64,000 nucleotides of DNA from DATNIB01 sp035604685. Lineage in GTDB: Bacteria > Actinomycetota > Acidimicrobiia > Acidimicrobiales > RAAP-2. Positions within the stretch are counted from its first letter, which is position 1. Each line of letters starts with the position of its first letter. Below are positions 26,666-34,989 of this stretch, in pieces. Where the stretch lies: contig DATNIB010000001.1 in assembly GCA_035604685.1 (NCBI GenBank), positions 42,896 to 106,895 on the forward strand, given 5' to 3'. The notes under the pieces were generated by a model. The model had not been told where the DNA came from. It did not search any database and saw nothing but the letters and a program-made list of their open reading frames with translations. The position numbers were made by a program, and so were the translations under genes.

Positions 26666-29590
26666 TCAGGGACCGACGAAGCCGGCGGCGCGCGGGCTCG
26701 GGCCGGCCACCCCCTTGGCGGGGGCCGGGGACCGGACGTAGACCTGGTCGAGCGGCAGCCGGAGGCTGCGGGTGCTGGCCGGCGGGGCGTGGCTCAGGCG
26801 CAGGACGAGGGCCAGCTGCTCGTCGTCTTCGATCTCGATCGCCTGGCGGAACCGCACGGAGAGGTCCTGGAGCCTCGGGGCGGTGCCCTCGCCCACCAGT
26901 TCGACGAAGTCGGCGGGGTCGGTCGCGTAGATGAACACGGGTGACACCGGTTGGACCGCCAGTCCCGACCGTTCGGCGTCGAGCCAGAGACGTTCGACGG
27001 CGGCACCACCGCGCACGTAGTCGACCGGGCGTCGGCCGGCCACGGTGACGATGGCCAGGGCGGAACTGGAGCGGATGGAGGCCCCCGTCATCTGGCCGAG
27101 CGACTGGCCGGCGTCCCAGTCGGCCAGGTACGCCATTGCGTCGGGACGCCGAGCCACCGCCAGGCTGGCCAGCTCCATGGGGCCGAGCTCGAGCGTCCGG
27201 ACGTCGATGCCGGTCTCGAGGGAGTCCCGACCGGGCCAGTGGAGCTCGCCGACCATCTCTTGGTGCAGGGTCGGGGACAAGAAGCGCAGTCGGTCCGACT
27301 CGGCCAGCAGGTCGGCGCAGGCATCGAGGAGGCCCCGGTCGCTCACCAGGTGCAGCCGGGCGCCCTCGAGTGCCACGCCGTTCGCCAGGTGGGCGCAGAT
27401 CAGCGCGTCGATGAGGGCCGGGGTCCCCGGGTGCCGATTGGTGGTCCTCGCCATCACCTGGGGGTAGAGGCTGGCCAGCTCGCGGTCGCGTTCGTCGCCG
27501 AGATGGAGGACCGCCACGGGTCTCGGAGGGCCGTGGCGGTCCTCGAGATCGACCGGACCGAGGAGGCCCTGCGCGGCGGCGGCCACGCGCGCGTTGAAGA
27601 GCGCCGCCCCGATGCCGACGTAGCTGCCGCGGAAGTGGCAGTTCATCGTGATCGTCCGCGTCGGGTCCAAGAAGAGCCGGAAATCGGCACCTTGGGATTC
27701 GAAGCGCCACGGTTGGGCGTTGCCGCCCGACGGGGCCAGGCTGGCCGCGATCGCGATGACCTCCATCGGATCGCCAACGGCCGCGCGCCGGGGCTCGGGC
27801 GGTGGCAGTTCGGCGCTCGGCTCGGGCAGGGTCGGCGGTTCGACCGCGGCCACCGCGTCGTCGAGGTCGATGCGCACCCGCCCGGAGGGCAGGGGCTCAC
27901 CGAGGCCGAATCGGCGCACGGCGGCGGCCACCGTGGCCGCCCCGAGCGTCACGTCGCCACCGAGCTGGGGCCAGGTGGACAGGCTGACGCCGAGCTCGAC
28001 CAGCGACGCCACCCCGCGCGCCGAGACGTGCTCGGCCTCCAGGATCTGTAGGACGAACGGGATCTTCTCGGCCGGCGTCAGGCGGGCCAGCAGCTCGGAG
28101 GAGATGGGGCCGAGGAGGCCGTGGAAGAGCGGGCGGTCGGGCTCGAGATCGAATCGCTCCACGTCGAAGAGGCCGCGGTCGCTCGTCTCCATCACGACCG
28201 GGACCCCGTGCCGGCGGGCCGCCTCCCGGGCCAGCACCTTCACGTCGAGCGAGTCGCACTCGTCGATCAGCAGGTCGAGACCGTCGACGAACCGGTCCAG
28301 GTTCTCCTCGTTGGCCCCCTCCGGGAAGATCGAGACCGACAGGTACGGGTCGATCTCGGCCAGCCGCCGAGCGGTGACCACCGCCTTGTTCACGCCGAGG
28401 TCGAGAACGGTCGCCGGGATCCGGTTCAGGTTGCTCAGCGCGAGCTGGTCGAAGTCCGCCAGGCGGATGGCGCCACAGAGGCCCTCCATGGCCAGGACAT
28501 GGGCGACCGCGTGCCCCACGCTCAATCCGACGACGCCGATCTCGAGCTGGCGCAGGCGCACCTGCTCGTCGCGCGTGATCTTGTTGCGGTTGCGATCGAG
28601 GCGGACCGCGTTGAAGCTGTCGGGGCCGAGGACGCGCACCAGCGCCTGGCGCCAGGAGTAATAGGCGTAGCGATCCCGCTCCGCCAGCAGCGCGTCGCCC
28701 GGTGGCGGCAGGAGCTGGCGTAGCTCCTGGCGCTGCTCGTCCAGCTGGTCCACGACGAGGACGCCCGGGTCCTGGGAGAGGCCGCGGATGATCTGGCGCT
28801 GGGCCCGGGTCCCGTGGTCCAACACGATCGGCCGCCAGGCCGTGCCCATCGCCACCCGCACCCCCGGACCGGGCGGCAACCAGGCCACGCTCTCCTTCGG
28901 CGGCCCCTCCGAGAGCTCGATGGCCTCGGTTCGGACGAGCCGCGCGTCTTCGGGATCGGACTGCGACGCCGTCCGGGCCCGGCGGAAGATCATGAGCACG
29001 GTGCGGAACCGCTGGCTCGGAAAGGTCGCACTCTCGGTGCTGAGCAAGCGGCCCCCGCTGCTGGCCGCCGAACCTTGCAGCCGGTCGGCCAGGGCGGCCA
29101 CGGCCAGCTCCGATCCGAGCATGGTGAAGGCCTGGGCGGTGCAGCGCCCGAGGGTGCGGAACACCTGGTGGATCCCGGCGCCACGGCGGATGCCCCAGGC
29201 CCCCTTCAGTTCGATGACGCCGTAGGGGATGAACCGCTCGACGTAGCGGGTCAGGTCGTCGATCTCGGGGGAGGAGGCCATCTCCGCCAGGGCGCGCGAG
29301 TCGGCCGTCGAGTCGAGGGGCCCGTGGAACCGCATCCCGGCAACGACCCGCCGAGACTCATCGAGGCCCACCCAGAACAGCGACACGCTGGCGTCCGATT
29401 CGAGCGACTGCCGGTCGAGGATCGGGTCGAGCCCGTGCTTGCGGTAGCGAGCCTCGGCGCCGTCGAGATACTGCGACCAGAGATCGGGCCGTTCCTGCGG
29501 ATGGTGCATCTCGAAGCGGAGCCCGGTCGTCCGGTCGTCGAAGCCGGCGCCGAAGCGCAACGGCCGGGTCGACGTCATCGGTGGGTTCAT
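26666..29590 (-). CDS. Three-part fusion: acyltransferase-like, ThiF/E1-like, nitroreductase-like (MoeY/Rv1355c-related)
   Basis: A 974-residue protein. Residues about 20-205 look like a GNAT or N-acyl-amino-acid-synthase fold (VSLFWVGLDESRRVVAGMRF, then IELKGAWGIRRGAG). Residues about 345-560 form a ThiF/E1-like adenylation domain: VGLSVGHAVA (354-363), ADFDQLALSNLNR (378-390), Lys402, Asp443 in LIDECD; I see no CxxC zinc pairs. Residues about 605-940 form a nitroreductase-like flavin domain with APSGGNAQPWRF (619-630). E1 plus nitroreductase matches M. tuberculosis MoeY; the N-terminal domain appears extra. The substrate is unknown. It may activate and then oxidise a carboxylated or peptide substrate; this is inference. 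Confidence 0.8.
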   Translation of the reverse strand: MNPPMTSTRPLRFGAGFDDRTTGLRFEMHHPQERPDLWSQYLDGAEARYRKHGLDPILDRQSLESDASVSLFWVGLDESRRVVAGMRFHGPLDSTADSRALAEMASSPEIDDLTRYVERFIPYGVIELKGAWGIRRGAGIHQVFRTLGRCTAQAFTMLGSELAVAALADRLQGSAASSGGRLLSTESATFPSQRFRTVLMIFRRARTASQSDPEDARLVRTEAIELSEGPPKESVAWLPPGPGVRVAMGTAWRPIVLDHGTRAQRQIIRGLSQDPGVLVVDQLDEQRQELRQLLPPPGDALLAERDRYAYYSWRQALVRVLGPDSFNAVRLDRNRNKITRDEQVRLRQLEIGVVGLSVGHAVAHVLAMEGLCGAIRLADFDQLALSNLNRIPATVLDLGVNKAVVTARRLAEIDPYLSVSIFPEGANEENLDRFVDGLDLLIDECDSLDVKVLAREAARRHGVPVVMETSDRGLFDVERFDLEPDRPLFHGLLGPISSELLARLTPAEKIPFVLQILEAEHVSARGVASLVELGVSLSTWPQLGGDVTLGAATVAAAVRRFGLGEPLPSGRVRIDLDDAVAAVEPPTLPEPSAELPPPEPRRAAVGDPMEVIAIAASLAPSGGNAQPWRFESQGADFRLFLDPTRTITMNCHFRGSYVGIGAALFNARVAAAAQGLLGPVDLEDRHGPPRPVAVLHLGDERDRELASLYPQVMARTTNRHPGTPALIDALICAHLANGVALEGARLHLVSDRGLLDACADLLAESDRLRFLSPTLHQEMVGELHWPGRDSLETGIDVRTLELGPMELASLAVARRPDAMAYLADWDAGQSLGQMTGASIRSSSALAIVTVAGRRPVDYVRGGAAVERLWLDAERSGLAVQPVSPVFIYATDPADFVELVGEGTAPRLQDLSVRFRQAIEIEDDEQLALVLRLSHAPPASTRSLRLPLDQVYVRSPAPAKGVAGPSPRAAGFVGP

Positions 29591-29624
29591 CCTGGCCCCT
29601 TGTGGATCTGCGAACCTTAGATGC

Positions 29625-29646
29625 TAAATCACATCCGTGTGGTTTA
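29625..29646 (-). promoter_or_regulatory. Palindromic operator candidate at the MoeY-like promoter
   Basis: Arms TAAATCACA (29625-29633) and TGTGGTTTA (29638-29646) pair with one mismatch around TCCG. On the minus strand a TAAGGT -10 box (29614-29619) lies directly downstream, so the palindrome occupies the -35/spacer zone of a promoter for the MoeY-like gene. The core has CACA-N4-TGTG symmetry, which suggests a dimeric regulator; the protein is unknown. Confidence 0.55.
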
Positions 29647-29688
29647 CGAGACTTGCGCGGCTCCGGTCGTGTCTCGGGGTGAGGAATG

Positions 29689-30306
29689 TCACTGGGCGGG
29701 CGCGGCCCGCTTGTGTCCGGTGTAGCGGTTGAAGGCGTCGAGGGTCGCCCGACTGGCCGACTCGGCGACCGAGTTGGCCTGGGCAACCCCGACCCACGCG
29801 TCGGCCCCCTCCCCCAGGATGACGCGGACCGGAGAGTTGGCCACCCCGTTGCGGGTGCTGACGGAGACCAGCTGAGAGGGGGGCACGAAGCCGAGGGCGG
29901 ACAACGCCTCGAGCGTGGCGGCGGCGGCGCCGATGATGGGGCCGCTCGAGGCTCGTCCGACGCCGGAGCGCTCGCTCAAGGCCAGGGTCACCTCGCTCTG
30001 TTGGCCGGTGGGGTCGAAACGCGCCGTCACCAGGCGGACCCGTTCGTCGCCCATCGGCTTGGCCCCGTCCGCCACGACATCGGGCGCGTCGCCGACGGCG
30101 ACGATCTCGACGGTGGCGGCGGTCCGGTAGGAGCGGGCCAGGCGCTCCGCACTCGTGAGGAGGTCGGGCTCTGGGTCGATCGCCACCACGGTCACGTCCA
30201 CGGAACGGTCCTCGTCGAGGGACGCGAAACCGACGTTCACGACGCCGGGCAGGAGGCGGAGCTCGAGTTCGAGATCCTCGATGCTGGACACAGAGGAGGC
30301 GTTCAT
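29689..30306 (-). CDS. Unknown protein, possible ACT-like and LeuA-regulatory-like halves
   Basis: A 205-residue soluble protein I cannot name. The first about 75 residues (IEDLELELRLLPGVVNVGFAS...) look like a ferredoxin-fold ACT- or HMA-type domain. The second half ends GADAWVGVAQANSVAESASRATLDAFNRYTG, which recalls the C-terminal regulatory domain of 2-isopropylmalate synthase. Both are resemblances only. Its ATG overlaps the stop of the degenerate GGDEF gene (ATGA), so the two are translationally coupled. It may be a regulatory or scaffold partner of the MoeY-like protein downstream. Confidence 0.65.
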   Translation of the reverse strand: MNASSVSSIEDLELELRLLPGVVNVGFASLDEDRSVDVTVVAIDPEPDLLTSAERLARSYRTAATVEIVAVGDAPDVVADGAKPMGDERVRLVTARFDPTGQQSEVTLALSERSGVGRASSGPIIGAAAATLEALSALGFVPPSQLVSVSTRNGVANSPVRVILGEGADAWVGVAQANSVAESASRATLDAFNRYTGHKRAAPAQ

Positions 30307-31148
30307 TGGCGGACCTGGCGGTGTTCGCGCAGGCGGGTGCTGGCCAGGCGGAAGAGCTCGACCGGGTCGACCGACTCGCTCGGGGCGCTGGCGCTGCCGA
30401 GCGAGATGCCGGCGGCGGACAGGCTGGGCAGCTCGGCGTGGAGCCGTTCGAGCAGGGCGCCCACGGCGTCGGCACCGGCGTTGGGAAGGATGGCCGCGAA
30501 CGTCGAACCGGTGACCCGGGTCCCGAGGTCGCCGGTGCGCAGTGCGCGGCCGAGCGCCCTCCCGCTCCGGCTCACCACGAACTCGGAGGGCGCCGTGTCG
30601 CTCGCCCCCGACGGGCTGGTCGTCCCGATGCTCGCCACGAGCAGCGTGAAGTGCCAGCCGTAGCGGGAACTCTGGGCGGCGACCGAGCGCAGCGACTCGT
30701 TGAACACGCGCCGGGAAGGGAGACCGGTCAAGAGATCGCGCGCCGAACCGTGGCGCGCCAGATGGACCGAGAGCGCGAGCCGGCAGAGGTCTTCGACGCC
30801 CGCCCGAATGCCGGGGGGAACGATCGCCGGCTCGGCGTAGACCCCGGCACCGGCCCGGCAGAGGAGCGCGGCCCCCCGGGCTTCGAGCGGCCGGCGGCCG
30901 AGCCGGAAGATCTGTGTGCTGAGGGAACCGGCGGTGACGGCGACCGCGGCGTCCTGTAGTTGGTAGCGCGTGGCCAGTTGCTGGAGCGCCTGGTAGATGA
31001 ACCCGATACCGGCGTCCGAATCGCTCAGCTGCCGGAGCATCGTGAGCAGGATGTCGGCGTCACCGGGGTCGATCGCGTCGGTGTTGGCCACGACGGCCGA
31101 GGGGGCGGCACCGTTTGCCGCGGCGCCGTTCGTGTGGGCTTCGCCCAT
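30303..31148 (-). CDS. Degenerate GGDEF-domain protein
   Basis: A 281-residue protein. The second half begins DLLTGLPSRRVFNESL, the usual start of a GGDEF domain, and ends PVELFRLASTRL, but the catalytic loop reads TGSTF where GGDEF would stand, so cyclase activity is unlikely. The first half is a GAF-like or unknown sensory part. ATG 31148 is preceded by AGGAGGGGC, which decides the start over a GTG at 31160. It heads the minus-strand set leading to the MoeY-like fusion and the active-looking GAF-GGDEF-EAL enzyme; it may be a nucleotide-binding effector or pseudo-enzyme. Confidence 0.75.
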   Translation of the reverse strand: MGEAHTNGAAANGAAPSAVVANTDAIDPGDADILLTMLRQLSDSDAGIGFIYQALQQLATRYQLQDAAVAVTAGSLSTQIFRLGRRPLEARGAALLCRAGAGVYAEPAIVPPGIRAGVEDLCRLALSVHLARHGSARDLLTGLPSRRVFNESLRSVAAQSSRYGWHFTLLVASIGTTSPSGASDTAPSEFVVSRSGRALGRALRTGDLGTRVTGSTFAAILPNAGADAVGALLERLHAELPSLSAAGISLGSASAPSESVDPVELFRLASTRLREHRQVRQ

Positions 31149-31262
31149 GCCCCTCCTCACGTCGAACAGCCCGACGCCCGCCCGCTCACTCCGTGCCGAC
31201 TGTACTCAACGGGGAAGCCACCGGGTACCTCGCGCGCGTGAAATGGGTGTTGCGCGCTCGGG

Positions 31263-32348
31263 CTAGAGCAACCGCAGTTGCTCCGAAGGGTCGCGCGTGG
31301 AACGCCAGCCGGACGGCCGCCACCCGTCCGTTCGCGCCGCCGGCGGGTCGGGCGCCGCTGCCAGCTCGGTGCCCAACCACCGATCCTGGCGGGAGGCGGG
31401 GGTCCGCTGTCCCGCTTCGGCCACCAGCCGGGACACGCGAGCCTGCTCGGTGGCCGCTTGATACGACCCCTTCTGGAACAAGCGTTCGTACATGCTCGAC
31501 AGGTCCGGTCGTACCTCTTGCAGCCAGGCGAGGTAGTGCTCGCGTACGCCCGGTCGGAGATGTAGGGGAACCGCCGACACGGAGACGGCGCCCGCTTCCA
31601 CGCAGGCCTCGACGACCGCCGTGATCTGGTCGTCACGGTCGGACAGGCCCGGGAGGATGGGTGCGATCAGCACGCCGCAGGGGATACCCGCCTCGTTCAA
31701 GCGACGGACCGCGTCCACCCGGCGCAGGGGTGGGGGGGTGGCGGGTTCGGTCAGCTTCCAGACGGTCTCATCCAGTGTCCCAATAGAAAGGTCAAGGCGC
31801 ACGCTGGTCCGCTGTGCTGCTGCCGCCAATATCGGCAGGTCGCGCAGCACCAGCGTCGATTTCGTGAGGATGCTGAAGGGATTGCCTGCCTTCCCCAGTT
31901 CTTCGACGATTCGCCGGGTGAGGTGGTACTTGCCCTCCGCCGACTGGTAGGGGTCGGTGTTCGTGCCCATCGCGATGTGGTCGCCGGACCAGGTCGGCGC
32001 CCGCAGTTCGGCGCGGAGCCGCTCGACCGCGTTCACCTTGACCACGATCCGCCGCTCGAAATCGCGGCCGACGTTCATTCCCAGGTACTCGTGGGTCGGA
32101 CGCGCAAAGCAGTAGACGCACGCGTGGGAGCAGCCGCGGTACGCGTTGATCGTGTAGCGAAACGGCATGCGGCTGGCGCTCGGGACCGAGTTGATGATCG
32201 AGCGAGCGTTCACGTGCAGGAATTCCATGCCCCGGTACTCGCCGGTGCCGAGGTGTCTCTCGACCGCGGTCTCGTCTGGGAACAGGGCGGGTTGTTCTTC
32301 CTCGGTCCGCTTCCAGCGGAGGGCTGGGAGGTCGACGGGGCAACTCAC
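31263..32348 (-). CDS. Rv2578c-family radical SAM protein, SOS-regulated
   Basis: A 361-residue radical SAM protein with the cluster motif CSHACVYC (Cys73, Cys77, Cys80) inside RYTINAYRGCSHACVYCFARPTHEYL... and the downstream GTNTDPYQ motif. It closely resembles mycobacterial Rv2578c and is distantly like spore photoproduct lyase (SplB). A DNA-repair role is plausible but unproven. The start is set by the promoter: on the minus strand TACAGT (32355-32360) ends 6 bases before the GTG at 32348, and a perfect LexA box lies next to it. The open frame continues upstream to 32570 but would run across the promoter. Confidence 0.88.
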   Translation of the reverse strand: MSCPVDLPALRWKRTEEEQPALFPDETAVERHLGTGEYRGMEFLHVNARSIINSVPSASRMPFRYTINAYRGCSHACVYCFARPTHEYLGMNVGRDFERRIVVKVNAVERLRAELRAPTWSGDHIAMGTNTDPYQSAEGKYHLTRRIVEELGKAGNPFSILTKSTLVLRDLPILAAAAQRTSVRLDLSIGTLDETVWKLTEPATPPPLRRVDAVRRLNEAGIPCGVLIAPILPGLSDRDDQITAVVEACVEAGAVSVSAVPLHLRPGVREHYLAWLQEVRPDLSSMYERLFQKGSYQAATEQARVSRLVAEAGQRTPASRQDRWLGTELAAAPDPPAARTDGWRPSGWRSTRDPSEQLRLL

Positions 32349-32361
32349 GCCGGTACTGTAG

Positions 32362-32375
32362 CGAACATATGTTCG
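32362..32375 (-). promoter_or_regulatory. LexA (SOS) box CGAACATATGTTCG
   Basis: A perfect 14-bp palindrome matching the Gram-positive/mycobacterial SOS consensus CGAAC-N4-GTTCG. It ends one base before the TACAGT -10 box of the radical SAM gene, so LexA would block that promoter. The divergent ftsK start is 107 bases away and less likely to be controlled by it. Confidence 0.88.
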
Positions 32376-32481
32376 TCTGTCGAGGGGTGTGGAATTCGGG
32401 TCGCGACCAGGTGTTGGGTCCGGGAGGGCGCCTGCCGGGTCCCCCCGTGCCCCGGGGCCCGGCGGTAGCGTGCTCGGTACC

Positions 32482-34914
32482 GTGGTGACGACGAAGAGTC
32501 GGCCCGCAAAGGGGCGTCCCGCGGCACGATCTGGCTCACCAGCAAGGGGGCGGTCGGCGCGGTCGGGCACCGCCGCCGGTCATCGAGGCACCCGCGCCGG
32601 CAGCCGGCGTGCCCACGAGAAGTCCTGGGCATCGGGCCTTTGGGAAGACCACTCGGCGGACCTGTTGGCGATCGGGCTGGTCACCGTCGCCGTGCTGCTC
32701 GGCCTCGCCCTGTACGGCGGCGCGGCCGGCTTCGTGGGTTCGGGGGTCAACAAGGGCCTCGGGCTCGTCATCGGCTGGACCCGTTACCTGGTGCCGCCGG
32801 CCTGTGTCCTGGCCGGCGTGCTCATCGTCGCCGGTCGGACCCGCCCCCATCGCTGGCGCATCGTCGCCGGGGGGGTGCTCGGTCTCCTCTCGGTCGCGGG
32901 TCTGGCGGACCTCTCCGGTGGCTCGCCAGCGGCTGGAGCTTCGGGCGCCGTACTGCGCGGCGCGGGCGGGATCCTCGGCGCGGTGATCGGTCGACCGCTC
33001 CAGCAGGGGGTCGGCACGGCCGGCACTGTCGTCCTCCTGGTGGCGGCGTTCGCGGTCGGCCTCGTGCTGTCGACCGGCGCGTCGATCAGCGGCCTGGCCC
33101 AAGGGATCGGGGTCGTCGGCTCGTACCTCGGGAGATCGGCGACGGGCCTGGCCGGCGTCGGCCGACGCCGCGCGGATCCCGACGCCGAAGTCCAGATGAT
33201 CGTGCCGAGCGCCCTCGAGCCGCTCACCGCCGGCTGGGCGGCGCCGGAGGAGGTGCCCGAGGACCAGGTCGACGACGAGCCGATCGAGGAGGTGCCCGAG
33301 CCACCGCGGGCGCGTCGGAGCCCGAGCCCGTCGGGGCCGACCAGGGGTCCGGCCGGCGGTGACTGGCAACTTCCCCCGCTGCGGCTGCTCAAGCGATCGC
33401 GCGAACAACAGCAAGACGAGCGACAACTCGAGGTCGCGGGCGCTGCGTTGGTGGCCGCGTTGGGCGCGCACGGCGTCGAGACGCGTCTCGTCGGTCGCAC
33501 GGTCGGTCCGACGGTGACGCGCTTCGAGCTCGAGCTCGGACCCGGCGTGAAGGTGGCCAGGGTCACGAGCCTCTCGCGCGACATCGCCTACGCCATGGCC
33601 TCCCCGGACGTCCGCATCCTGGCGCCGATTCCGGGGAAGTCGGCGATCGGGGTCGAGGTGCCGAACCGGAACCGTCAGCTCGTGTCCCTGGGCGACGTGT
33701 TGAGTTCGCCCGAGGGTGCAGCCGCCGACCACCCGATGGAGGTAGGTTTCGGTCGCGACATCGCCGGACGCTCCGTGATGGTCAACCTCACCGAGATGCC
33801 GCACCTGCTCATCTCCGGTGCGACCGGCGCCGGCAAGTCGTCGTGCATCAACTCGCTGATCACGTCGATCCTGGTCCGTTCCACCCCGGATCAGGTGCGC
33901 ATGATCCTCGTCGACCCCAAGCGGGTGGAGCTCGGCCACTACAACGGGCTTCCCCACCTCCTGTCCCAGGTGGTCGTCGATCCGAAGAAGGCCGCCAACG
34001 CGCTGGCGTGGGCAGTAAAGGAGATGGAACGCCGCTACGACGTGCTGGCCGAGCACGGCATGCGGGACATCACCGGCTACAACGAGGCGCTGGCAAGCGG
34101 CGACCTGGGTGGTCCGACCCCGAGCATCCGAGCTCGGGTGGCCGAGGCCGCCGCCCGCGCCAGAGCCCGGGGGGGCGTCCATGGCGAGGACGACGAGGTA
34201 TTCGACGGCGAATTGGACGAGGACGAGCCGCCCGAGTCCGGGCCCGAGCGGCTCCCCTTCGTGTTGATCGTGGTCGACGAGCTCAACGACCTGATGATGG
34301 TGGCCGCGCGCGACGTCGAGGATTCGGTCGTCCGCCTGGCCCAGATGGCGAGGGCGGTCGGCATCCACCTCGTCCTCGCCACCCAGCGCCCATCGGTCGA
34401 CGTCATCACCGGCGTCATCAAGGCCAACATCCCGAGCCGGATGGCGTTCTCGGTCTCGTCACTGGCCGACAGCCGCGTCATACTCGATCAGCAGGGGGCG
34501 GAACGGTTGATCGGCAAGGGAGACATGCTGCTGCTCACGGCCTCGTCCAACGTTCCGCGGCGGCTCCAGGCACCCTGGGTGTCCGAGGACGAGGTGCGCC
34601 AGGTGGTCGCCCACTGGCGACGGCAGGGCGGCATGCCCGAGCTGGTGGTGGGGATCGACGACAGTGCGGGGCCCACTCGTGGCGTCGGTGGGGACGACGA
34701 TGACGACGAGTTGCTGGCCGTCGCCATGGAGCTCGTCGTTCGGTCCCAGCTAGGGTCCACCTCCATGCTGCAGCGCAAGCTGCGGGTGGGGTTCGCCCGG
34801 GCCGGCCGACTGATGGACCTGCTCGAGCGGCGCGGGATCGTCGGGCCCTCGGAGGGTTCCAAGGCACGAGCGGTCCTCATGAGCCCCGACGAGCTTGACG
34901 GCGGTCTTCGGTAG
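32482..34914 (+). CDS. ftsK: DNA translocase FtsK/SpoIIIE
   Basis: FtsK is the septal ATP-driven DNA pump for chromosome segregation. The 810-residue product has a basic N-terminus, four or five membrane helices (about residues 50-220), an acidic/Pro-rich linker, then the motor: Walker A GATGAGKSS, Walker B FVLIVVDELNDLMM, and the C-terminal winged-helix gamma domain (LVVRSQLGSTSMLQRKLRVG). An acidic insert (DEVFDGELDEDEPPESGPE) lies in the motor. The GTG at 32482 (or 32485) follows TAGCGT at 32466-32471, giving a leader of only a few bases. The frame is open further upstream to 32389, but the promoter argues against that. Confidence 0.95.
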   Translation: MVTTKSRPAKGRPAARSGSPARGRSARSGTAAGHRGTRAGSRRAHEKSWASGLWEDHSADLLAIGLVTVAVLLGLALYGGAAGFVGSGVNKGLGLVIGWTRYLVPPACVLAGVLIVAGRTRPHRWRIVAGGVLGLLSVAGLADLSGGSPAAGASGAVLRGAGGILGAVIGRPLQQGVGTAGTVVLLVAAFAVGLVLSTGASISGLAQGIGVVGSYLGRSATGLAGVGRRRADPDAEVQMIVPSALEPLTAGWAAPEEVPEDQVDDEPIEEVPEPPRARRSPSPSGPTRGPAGGDWQLPPLRLLKRSREQQQDERQLEVAGAALVAALGAHGVETRLVGRTVGPTVTRFELELGPGVKVARVTSLSRDIAYAMASPDVRILAPIPGKSAIGVEVPNRNRQLVSLGDVLSSPEGAAADHPMEVGFGRDIAGRSVMVNLTEMPHLLISGATGAGKSSCINSLITSILVRSTPDQVRMILVDPKRVELGHYNGLPHLLSQVVVDPKKAANALAWAVKEMERRYDVLAEHGMRDITGYNEALASGDLGGPTPSIRARVAEAAARARARGGVHGEDDEVFDGELDEDEPPESGPERLPFVLIVVDELNDLMMVAARDVEDSVVRLAQMARAVGIHLVLATQRPSVDVITGVIKANIPSRMAFSVSSLADSRVILDQQGAERLIGKGDMLLLTASSNVPRRLQAPWVSEDEVRQVVAHWRRQGGMPELVVGIDDSAGPTRGVGGDDDDDELLAVAMELVVRSQLGSTSMLQRKLRVGFARAGRLMDLLERRGIVGPSEGSKARAVLMSPDELDGGLR

Positions 34915-34989
34915 CCCGAGACTCCGAATCGGCCGTGTCGAGGGGGTGGATCAGTCGTTGACGTCGGCTCCGTCTACCCATCTCCCGGA

